From Bacillota bacterium (GTDB taxonomy: Bacteria; Bacillota; Clostridia; Lachnospirales; Lachnospiraceae): a DNA stretch of 64,000 nt. Below the pieces are notes generated by a model, which worked only from the letters and a program-made list of their open reading frames with translations, ran no database searches and was not told where the DNA came from. This document shows positions 25,551 to 32,557 of the stretch, piece after piece. The translations under genes and the position numbers were made by a program. Numbering within the stretch: position 1 is the stretch's first letter; the number at the start of each line of letters is the position of its first letter. The DNA lies in the NCBI GenBank assembly GCA_023409535.1, contig JAEYGZ010000039.1, positions 558,001 to 622,000 on the forward strand, written 5' to 3'.

Positions 25551-28352
25551 TTATCTTTTTCTGCGCAGCCATGCTTTTCTTGCCTCTTCCATAAACAGTA
25601 CAAAGGGAGGCCAGATCAGTAAGAACAGCCAATCCTTCCAGTCAAGTGCCGAGGTGTGGAATACCGACTGCAGCGGAGGCAGATAAACCAAGACAATGAT
25701 AATGATGATTTCACAAAGAATACCGATATTAACCTGTCTGTTCTTCAAGATACCTACGGAGAAGACAGACTGCTTCTCGGTACGGCAGTTAAATACCGCA
25801 CCTATCTGGCTGAATACAATTGCCGCAAGTGCCATAGCGGTTGCCTTGACATATACCGGATCTCCTTCTCCGGCCAGGGGAACCTTCGGCCAACCATTTA
25901 ACAGGTTGACGAAGAAATAGGAGAAAACGGATGCGATGGTGCCAAGGATTCCATACCATAAGAAGGCTTTCATGATCAGCTTTCGGTTAAGCAAAGGCTC
26001 CTTCCGGCTGCGGGGAGGCTGATCCATAATACCCTTCTCCGGTTTTTCCGTACCAAGGCCCAGTGCGGGAAGCATATCCGTACCCAGGTCAATGGTAAGG
26101 ATTTGCATAACTGTCAGCGGCAGCGGAATAGCTCCCCGGGAGAACAAAAATAACGCTGAGGGAATTGCTTCCGGTACATTGGAATTTAAAATATATAACA
26201 GGAATTTCCGGATATTGCTGTAAACGGTACGTCCTTCCTCAATAGCATGGACGATTGATGCAAAATTATCGTCGGTCAGAATCATATCGGCGGCTTCCTT
26301 GGCGACATCCGTACCGGCAATACCCATGGCAACGCCAATGTCTGCTTTCTTCAGTGCCGGTGAGTCATTTACACCGTCACCGGTTACGGCGACGATCTCA
26401 TCCATCTCCTGAAGATTGGTTACAACGCGCAGCTTCTGCTCCGGAGCCACTCGGGCAAATATGATTTCATCCTTTAAATAATTCTTAAGCTGTTCATCCG
26501 TCAGCTCCTCAAGCTCCAGACCCGATACGACTCTAGGATGTGAGCCTTTTACGATACCGATGCGCTTTGCGATACTTTCTGCAGTTAAGCCATAGTCACC
26601 GGTAATCATAACGATACGGATTCCTGCACGGCGGCATTCCTCAACTGCTGCCGCAACCTCCGGTCTCGGCGGATCTGCCATTACTACCAGACCCACAAAT
26701 ACCATGTTCTGTTCAATGATTTCGGGGGTGTAGGCACTGATTGCAGTGGGAATACCATCTTCCCTGCTCAGGAGCCGGTAAGCTACAGCCAATACACGAA
26801 GGCCGTTGCGGGCATAACGGTCATTTGCCTCCATAATTTCATTACGCTGGGCTTCGGTCATTGATTGTACTTCCCCGTCAATGCGGATAAAGCTGCTCAG
26901 CTTCATAACTTCCTTTGGAGCCCCCTTGATATAAGCAATTCTTCTGGTTCCGTTCATCGGCTTTTCCAGTTCATGAATGGTAGTCATCCTTTTACGGCGG
27001 GATTCAAAGGGCAGTTCTCTAAGCCGCGGTGTTGCCTCAGACTGTTTTGGTATATTAAGCCCTGCCTTTTCTGCAACTACGCCCAGGCAGGCTTCTGTCG
27101 GATCACCCAGTACCGTATATCTTCCGGCTTCCGTACTCGGCGGTACCAGACGTGCGTTACTGCATAGCGCCGCAGCTGTTAATAGGAGCTTTAAATCGGC
27201 GTCATCTTTAGCCAGTACCTTTTTATTGCCTTTCAGAACATCGCCCTTGGGGCTGTAACCAACACCTGTAACAGTATACTCTTGTTTTGCCAGCCAGAGG
27301 TTGCTGACGGTCATTTCATTCTGTGTCAGGGTACCGGTCTTATCAGTACAGATAACGGTAGTACTGCCCAGGGTTTCAACGGAGGACAGCTTCTTGACTA
27401 GTGCATGCCGTTTTGACATACGCTGTACAGCCATTGCCAGGGATAGTGTTACTGTCGGAAGTAAGCCTTCCGGTATAAAGGCTACCACCATTCCCAAGGC
27501 AAAGATAAAGGAGGAAGCAACCGGCTCCTTTACCAAAAAGGTAGCAGCTGCAAAGAAGAAAACACCTAAAGTGATGGCAATGATGGAGATCTGCTTTGTC
27601 AAGCGGTTTAATTCCTTCTGAAGCGGGCTTTCCTCAGTTTTCATGTTTTGGGTAAGATTTGCAATCTTACCGAATTCCGTTCTCATACCGATCTCGACTA
27701 CTATCGCTTTACCGTTACCCTCCGATACGCTGGTTCCGGCAAACACAAGATTGGGGGTCTCGGCTCTGGTAAGATCATCACTTAGTACAGCATCCTTGAT
27801 TTTACGGACAGGATTGGATTCACCGGTCAGGGTAGACTGATCCACCTGCAGGTCACTGGTCTCAATCAGACGTGCATCTGCGGAAATCTTGTCACCCTCC
27901 TCCAATAACATTATATCACCAATTATCAAATCTTCAGCTAATATTTTCTGTTCCTTTCCATCACGAATTACACGGGTGTAGGATGGCAGCATGCTGCGCA
28001 GCGCTTCTGTTGCCTTGCTGGCACGGTGTTCCTGCCAGAAGCTGAAGATGCCGTTAATCACATTTACCAGCCAAACGGCTACTGCAAGCTGCGGCATGCC
28101 GGCAATCAATGCAACCGCACCTCCCACCCATAGCAAGATCGCCATAAGGTGAACAAAATTGCTTAAGAAGATTAATATGACTGATTTTTTCTTTGCTTCC
28201 TCCAGAAGATTTTTACCATGCTGTCTCTGGAGTTCTTCTGCCTGTGCCTGGCTCAGCCCCTGCATGCTTGTGTGTAACTCATCCAGAACCTTGTCTACCG
28301 GCAGTTTGTATAGGTTGTCTTTCGCTTTCACTGCAGCTTCCTTTACATCCAT
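25551..28352 (-). CDS. P2-type cation-transporting ATPase, Na+/K+-pump-like
   Basis: A 933-residue P-type ATPase with N-terminal cation_ATPase_N region, actuator motif TGES, M4 motif PEGLL (about 285), phosphorylation site ICTDKTGTLTQNE and hinge motif TGDGVNDSPALK. Ten membrane helices are apparent. M4 PEGLL, M5 SNVPEAIPS and M6 TIDLGTDMLPAL match the ion-binding residues of Na+/K+-type (P2C) pumps better than SERCA, whose M5 reads NxGE. The gene lies with two RCK K+-regulators, supporting monovalent-cation transport. Na+/K+ exchange, Na+ export or Ca2+ export are the options in that order. First gene of the operon; promoter at 28438-28466. Confidence 0.9.
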   Translation of the reverse strand: MDVKEAAVKAKDNLYKLPVDKVLDELHTSMQGLSQAQAEELQRQHGKNLLEEAKKKSVILIFLSNFVHLMAILLWVGGAVALIAGMPQLAVAVWLVNVINGIFSFWQEHRASKATEALRSMLPSYTRVIRDGKEQKILAEDLIIGDIMLLEEGDKISADARLIETSDLQVDQSTLTGESNPVRKIKDAVLSDDLTRAETPNLVFAGTSVSEGNGKAIVVEIGMRTEFGKIANLTQNMKTEESPLQKELNRLTKQISIIAITLGVFFFAAATFLVKEPVASSFIFALGMVVAFIPEGLLPTVTLSLAMAVQRMSKRHALVKKLSSVETLGSTTVICTDKTGTLTQNEMTVSNLWLAKQEYTVTGVGYSPKGDVLKGNKKVLAKDDADLKLLLTAAALCSNARLVPPSTEAGRYTVLGDPTEACLGVVAEKAGLNIPKQSEATPRLRELPFESRRKRMTTIHELEKPMNGTRRIAYIKGAPKEVMKLSSFIRIDGEVQSMTEAQRNEIMEANDRYARNGLRVLAVAYRLLSREDGIPTAISAYTPEIIEQNMVFVGLVVMADPPRPEVAAAVEECRRAGIRIVMITGDYGLTAESIAKRIGIVKGSHPRVVSGLELEELTDEQLKNYLKDEIIFARVAPEQKLRVVTNLQEMDEIVAVTGDGVNDSPALKKADIGVAMGIAGTDVAKEAADMILTDDNFASIVHAIEEGRTVYSNIRKFLLYILNSNVPEAIPSALFLFSRGAIPLPLTVMQILTIDLGTDMLPALGLGTEKPEKGIMDQPPRSRKEPLLNRKLIMKAFLWYGILGTIASVFSYFFVNLLNGWPKVPLAGEGDPVYVKATAMALAAIVFSQIGAVFNCRTEKQSVFSVGILKNRQVNIGILCEIIIIIVLVYLPPLQSVFHTSALDWKDWLFLLIWPPFVLFMEEARKAWLRRKR

Positions 28353-28437
28353 ATATTAGGTCAATCCTTCCTATCTTATTGATACTTATCCTTTTCCGCT
28401 CTGTTATATTTGTAAAACAGGTCTTTGATAAATCGGG

Positions 28438-28466
28438 ATTATAGTCCCTTCCCTGGGATATTTCAA
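28438..28466 (-). promoter_or_regulatory. Promoter of the ATPase/RCK operon
   Basis: On the minus strand TTGAAA (28466-28461) and TATAAT (28443-28438) have exact 17-base spacing, about 85 bases before the ATPase start. The leader is too short for a c-di-AMP (ydaO) riboswitch and none is seen. Confidence 0.6.
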
Positions 28467-28589
28467 TAAATGTTAAGATTTCTTTATATCTTTGGCGCAA
28501 ACCTTAATACTTTCTTTATATTAACGGCAGGAACCTTCTCAGAATTTTATTAAAAGGGAATCATATATAATAAGGTAACCAATTTTTGA

Positions 28590-28617
28590 TTGACATATTT
28601 GACGGGGGGAATATAAT
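28590..28617 (+). promoter_or_regulatory. Promoter of the T-box/metRS unit
   Basis: TTGACA (28590-28595), 16 bases, TATAAT (28612-28617), directly upstream of the T-box leader. Both boxes are perfect consensus. Confidence 0.75.
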
Positions 28618-28639
28618 ATATATAAATATAACAAAATAA

Positions 28640-28953
28640 TTGAAAATAAAGGCATTGAAAAGAAGAGTAAGTGATCTGCACTTTCACAGAGAACCCGGAA
28701 AGCTGAGAGCGGGTAAAGTTAGGACTGCTGAACATGGTCTTGGAGCTGCGTACCGAATTTGCTTCTGCATGAAGCATTCAGGCTACGACGGGAGCGCCCG
28801 TAACAGCGATAGAGTATCGGCGGATCATTTCCTGCCCGTACTTGATAAGGCTTACATCGTGAGGTGTAGGTGAATTTGAGGTGGTAACACGAAGCTGCGC
28901 TCTCGTCCTCGAAAATCTGCCAATTGGCATATTTCGGAGGTGAGAGCTTTTTT
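28640..28953 (+). promoter_or_regulatory. T-box leader controlling metRS, Met specifier
   Basis: A T-box riboswitch of about 300 bases. Stem I has the CAGAGA element (28685-28691) and a specifier loop GAAC-ATG-G with methionine codon ATG at 28734-28736. The T-box sequence GAGGTGGTAACACGAAG lies at about 28878-28894. It is followed by a terminator hairpin GCTCTC...GAGAGC (28899-28947) and T-run. Uncharged tRNA-Met pairing with the specifier and T-box would prevent termination and raise synthetase expression. The gene 110 bases downstream is a methionyl-tRNA synthetase, confirming the specifier. Confidence 0.9.
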
Positions 28954-29062
28954 ATTGAATTTATGAAGGTGAGGCAGTTGTTACTTGATGAGAAAGGATG
29001 CTGTGAAAATAAAAAATTTTCACAGCAATACGCAGAGAATATGTGCGGGAAAAGAGGTTATT

Positions 29063-30688
29063 ATGATGAATATTTTAATTGGCGGTGCATGGCCCTACGC
29101 AAACGGGTCGCTTCATATCGGACATATTGCTTCCCTGTTGCCGGGGGATGTTCTGGCCAGATATCACAGGGCAAAGGGAGACCAGGTATTTTATGTATCA
29201 GGCAGTGATTGCCACGGAACGCCGGTAACCATACGGGCGAAGCAGGAAGGGAGAACGCCCCGGGAGATCAGTGATTATTATCATCGGGAGTTCTGTGATA
29301 TATTCCATAAGCTGGGCTTTCGCTATGACCTGTATACAAAGACCTCCTCCAGGGAGCATATAGAATTCGTACAGGAATTTCATCGCAGACTTTATCAGAG
29401 TGAGTTTATTTATGAGAAAACAGCACCCCAGGCATATTGTCCTGTCTGTGAAAAGGTGCTTACGGACCGGCTGGTGGTGGGTCAATGCCCAAGATGCGGT
29501 GAGCGCGCCAGAGGTGATCAGTGTGATGCCTGCGGTCTGGTGCTGGAACCGGAACAGCTGGTTACTCCCCGCTGTGCGGAGTGCGGCAGTGAGGTCAGAC
29601 TGAGAGAAAGCACCCAGCTTTATATTGCATTATCAAAGCTTGAACAACAGCTGTCAGGATATCTGGAGAGCCATCCTGGCTGGAGAAAGAATGCCATCGC
29701 ATTTACCAGACGTTATATTGAGGAAGGATTGAAGGACAGGGCGATTACCAGGGATCTGGATTGGGGAATTGATGTACCCAGAGAGGGCTATGAGGATAAG
29801 AAGATCTATATCTGGGCGGAGAATGTGCTTGGGTATCTGTCCGCCGGCGCTGTGGCAGCACAGGAGCGGGGGATTGATTTCCGGCAGGTCTGGGGTGAGA
29901 ATGCAAAGCATTATTATGTACACGGCAAGGACAATATCCCATTTCATACCATCATTCTTCCGGCGTTGCTGCTGGTACAGGGCGAGGGTTACCGGCTTCC
30001 CGATGAAATTATTTCCAGCGAATATCTGACGCTGGAGGGGCGGCGGATATCCACCAGCCAGAACTGGGCTATCTGGGCTAAGGATATCGTAGACAGGTAT
30101 CATCCCGATGCCTTGCGGTATTTCTTTCTGGCGAACGGACCGGAGAAGCGGGATACGGATTTCTCCTGGAGGGAATTTGTGGAGCGTAATAACAGCGAGC
30201 TTCTGGGTGCTTACGGTAATTTCATTAACAGGACGCTGGCTTTTATTCAGAAATACCGCGGCGGGCTTGTTCCGGAAGGGGACCTGCCCCCGATATTGCA
30301 GGAACGAATTGAGCAGCTTTACCGGACGGTAGGCAGGAAGCTGGAGCATGGACAGATTAAGGATGCACTGGAGGAAATCTTTGAATTGGTCCGATTCGGA
30401 AATAAATATTATGACGCGGAAGAACCCTGGAGAACCAGAGAGTCTGACCCCGGAGCCTGTGACAATACCTTATATAATTGCGTTCAGATCATTGCCAATC
30501 TGGCGGTATTACTGCAGCCTTTTTTACCGTTCTCCTCCGGAAAGCTCTTTGAATGGCTGGGAGTCTCAGCGGAATGGAGAGTGCAATATAGTAAGCAGGG
30601 TTATCGATTACCGGAGATTTCGATTCTGTTTGAGCGGCTGGATAAGAACATTATTCAGGAAGAATTAGAGAAGTTGAAGCACACATGA
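29063..30688 (+). CDS. metG: Methionyl-tRNA synthetase
   Basis: A class I synthetase of about 541 residues. PYANGSLHIGHIAS is the HIGH region. Four CxxC-type knuckles (CPVCEK, CPRCGE, CDACGL, CAECGS) form the zinc domain. The KMSKS loop reads RRISTSQNW rather than KMSKS, a variant in which the second lysine is missing. The protein ends without the C-terminal dimerisation/tRNA-binding domain of long bacterial MetRS. AGAGG at 29053 favours ATG 29063 or the adjacent ATG 29066; a longer frame reaching back to 28985 has no ribosome binding site. Controlled by the Met T-box upstream. It may be a second, stress-induced MetRS. Confidence 0.9.
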   Translation: MMNILIGGAWPYANGSLHIGHIASLLPGDVLARYHRAKGDQVFYVSGSDCHGTPVTIRAKQEGRTPREISDYYHREFCDIFHKLGFRYDLYTKTSSREHIEFVQEFHRRLYQSEFIYEKTAPQAYCPVCEKVLTDRLVVGQCPRCGERARGDQCDACGLVLEPEQLVTPRCAECGSEVRLRESTQLYIALSKLEQQLSGYLESHPGWRKNAIAFTRRYIEEGLKDRAITRDLDWGIDVPREGYEDKKIYIWAENVLGYLSAGAVAAQERGIDFRQVWGENAKHYYVHGKDNIPFHTIILPALLLVQGEGYRLPDEIISSEYLTLEGRRISTSQNWAIWAKDIVDRYHPDALRYFFLANGPEKRDTDFSWREFVERNNSELLGAYGNFINRTLAFIQKYRGGLVPEGDLPPILQERIEQLYRTVGRKLEHGQIKDALEEIFELVRFGNKYYDAEEPWRTRESDPGACDNTLYNCVQIIANLAVLLQPFLPFSSGKLFEWLGVSAEWRVQYSKQGYRLPEISILFERLDKNIIQEELEKLKHT

Positions 30689-30727
30689 TTGGCTTACTAT
30701 AAAAATAATCAAGAGATGTGATTCTTG

Positions 30728-30788
30728 TTGACATTCTATCCATTAAGATTTATGATATATCTAAAAGATATATAACTTATAGATATAT
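30728..30788 (+). promoter_or_regulatory. Promoter and repeated operator-like sites of the polyferredoxin/padR unit
   Basis: TTGACA (30728-30733), 17 bases, TATGAT (30751-30756). Overlapping and following the -10 box the heptamer GATATAT occurs at 30754, 30767 and 30782, partly as inverted pairs. This is a plausible binding array for the PadR protein encoded downstream. Confidence 0.6.
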
Positions 30789-30806
30789 ATGAAAAGGAGA
30801 TAGTCA

Positions 30807-31526
30807 ATGAAAAGACAGAATGTCAGAAAACTGGTCATCATCATTTCCATGCTGTTATTCCCGGTTACAATCTATTACTTCTCTCCCTATTTGATCATTC
30901 AGGGTGCATCAGAAGGGATTATTACAGGCAGTTTTATCGTATTTGCCGCTATGCTGGTGGGAAGTATGCTGTTCGGAAGAATATTCTGCGCATACCTTTG
31001 CCCGGCAGGCGGCATAATGGAATGTGCCGCACTGATTAACAACAAGAATCCGAAACAGGGGTGGAAGAATAATATTAAATATGTAACCTGGTTTCTTTGG
31101 ATCGCCGGCATTATCACCGCCTTTGTATTTCGTAAGAAGGAGATCACGGTAGATTTCTTCTATGCGACGAATCACGGTATTTCTATTGCTAATATTTATG
31201 CTTACATAGTCTACTACGGGATTGTATTTTTGTTCTTTATACCCGCAGTGATTGCCGGTAAAAGAACCCTTTGCCATTATCTGTGCTGGATGGCGCCTTT
31301 TATGGTGATTGGTACCAAGGCGGGACGATTATTACATCTGAAGCAGTTAAGACTGACATCAAATAAGGAGTTATGTACGAATTGTCACGCCTGCGACAGG
31401 TATTGTCCCATGGGGCTGAAGGTAAATGATAAGGTTCAGGAGGAAAATTTATATGATGCGGAATGCATCCTGTGCGGGGAATGCATCGATCATTGTCCCA
31501 AGAAAGTAATTAATTATAAGTTTTGA
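30807..31526 (+). CDS. Membrane polyferredoxin (NapH/CcoG-like 4Fe-4S protein)
   Basis: A 239-residue protein with about four or five membrane helices and two cysteine-rich regions. In the first half GRIFCAYLCPAGG and in the middle CHYLCWMAPF are the CxxxCP-type motifs of the NapH/NosR/CcoG family. The C-terminus has two ferredoxin-type 4Fe-4S clusters: CTNCHACDRYCPMG and CILCGECIDHCPKK. Such proteins pass electrons across or along the membrane. AAGGAG precedes the ATG. It is co-transcribed with a PadR regulator 19 bases downstream, with no obvious terminal reductase beside it, so its redox partner is unknown. Confidence 0.85.
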   Translation: MKRQNVRKLVIIISMLLFPVTIYYFSPYLIIQGASEGIITGSFIVFAAMLVGSMLFGRIFCAYLCPAGGIMECAALINNKNPKQGWKNNIKYVTWFLWIAGIITAFVFRKKEITVDFFYATNHGISIANIYAYIVYYGIVFLFFIPAVIAGKRTLCHYLCWMAPFMVIGTKAGRLLHLKQLRLTSNKELCTNCHACDRYCPMGLKVNDKVQEENLYDAECILCGECIDHCPKKVINYKF

Positions 31527-31545
31527 GATCAGTGAGGATAATATA

Positions 31546-32073
31546 GTGAAGAAAACAAGATATGTAATCCTTGGGCTGCTTCTTGAAGAGGAATTAAGCG
31601 GCTATGAGATAAAGAAAAATATTGACATTCGGATGTCCTTCTTCTGGCAGGAAAGTTATGGTCAGCTTTATCCGGAGTTAAATAAATTAAAAAACGAAGG
31701 TCTGATTGAGCCTGTAATTGCAGAGGAACCAGCAAAAGGAAAACCTGATAAGATCAGGTATCGTATCACCAAGGCAGGTCAGGATGCATTAAAATCCTGG
31801 ATGGAGGCGGAGAATGAGAAGGATACCATACGCAGCGAATTCCTGCTTAAGATGTATTTTGCGACGCAGCTGAACGAAGAGGAGATGAAAAAGCATCTTC
31901 ATCGTTTCAATGAGGATGCCCTGCACAAGGTTGCTTTGTTTGGTATGTTCCGGGATGAATTATTAAAAATACCGGATATGCATGGCAATCACAGGCAGAT
32001 TCTTAAGGTAATTGATCTTGGTCTGAGACAGGCACAGCTTTATGCCGATTGGAGCAGGGAACAACTGAAATGA
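31546..32073 (+). CDS. PadR family transcriptional regulator
   Basis: A 175-residue PadR protein starting with GTG after a GAGGA ribosome binding site. The N-terminal winged helix (YVILGLLLEEELSGYEIKK, then GQLYPELNKLKNEGLI) is followed by a helical dimerisation domain from about 90. It probably represses its own operon with the polyferredoxin gene through sites near the promoter at 30728-30788. PadR regulators often sense small aromatics or drugs; the ligand here is unknown. Confidence 0.88.
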   Translation: MKKTRYVILGLLLEEELSGYEIKKNIDIRMSFFWQESYGQLYPELNKLKNEGLIEPVIAEEPAKGKPDKIRYRITKAGQDALKSWMEAENEKDTIRSEFLLKMYFATQLNEEEMKKHLHRFNEDALHKVALFGMFRDELLKIPDMHGNHRQILKVIDLGLRQAQLYADWSREQLK

Positions 32074-32144
32074 AGTTGTATGTATTTAAGTAACTGTAAA
32101 ATGTTATAGAACGATGGGATTAAAAGTAAACATAGAGAAACCCC

Positions 32145-32173
32145 TTGACAGATTTAAAAAATTTGCATAGTAT
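32145..32173 (+). promoter_or_regulatory. Promoter of the T-box/valS unit
   Basis: TTGACA (32145-32150), 17 bases, TAGTAT (32168-32173), just before the T-box leader. Confidence 0.6.
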
Positions 32174-32194
32174 AGAACTAATCTATATTTACAA

Positions 32195-32478
32195 ATGTAG
32201 TGATGGAGAGGATTAAATAGGGGAAGCTTATCAGAGAGGACCATCCACCGGCTGAAAGGTGGTCTAAAGCAAGCTTATTGAAGGTAGCTCCGGAACAGCA
32301 GCTCTGAAGCATCATCTGTGATAATGTGTGTAGGAGTTGCCGGGTCGTCCCGTTACAGGCAAAGAGCAGACAGAAGGCTCGGGAGTTGATTGCATATCAA
32401 TTTGAATTTTCGCATTTCTGTCTGGAACAAAGGTGGTACCACGGTTCTTCGTCCTTTATAAGACGAAGAACCTTTTTT
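32195..32478 (+). promoter_or_regulatory. T-box leader controlling valS, Val specifier
   Basis: A T-box leader with CAGAGAGG and GGCTGAAAGG elements of stem I, a specifier loop GAAG-GTA-G with valine codon GTA at 32284-32286, the T-box sequence AAGGTGGTACCACG at 32430-32443, and a terminator with an 11-bp stem GGTTCTTCGTC/GACGAAGAACC (32443-32472) and six T. The specifier placement copies the GAAN-codon pattern seen in the metRS leader of this window. Confidence 0.92.
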
Positions 32479-32557
32479 GTTGTATAGGAAGTTATATCCT
32501 GCGGCGCATTTTGTAAAGTATCACTTTTTTTATATATCACAGGAAAGGAAGAGAGTT

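Noticed and set aside
24210..28352. TrkH/KtrB or KdpB-type assignment for the cation operon
   Set aside because: No channel subunit is present, and the ATPase has P2-type motifs and size rather than those of KdpB.
28353..28440. c-di-AMP riboswitch before the cation ATPase operon
   Set aside because: The leader after the predicted promoter is only about 80 bases and lacks the conserved blocks of the ydaO class.
28985..29062. N-terminal extension of MetRS
   Set aside because: The extension has no ribosome binding site, and the enzyme's conserved start MNILIGGAWPYANG follows AGAGG at 29053.
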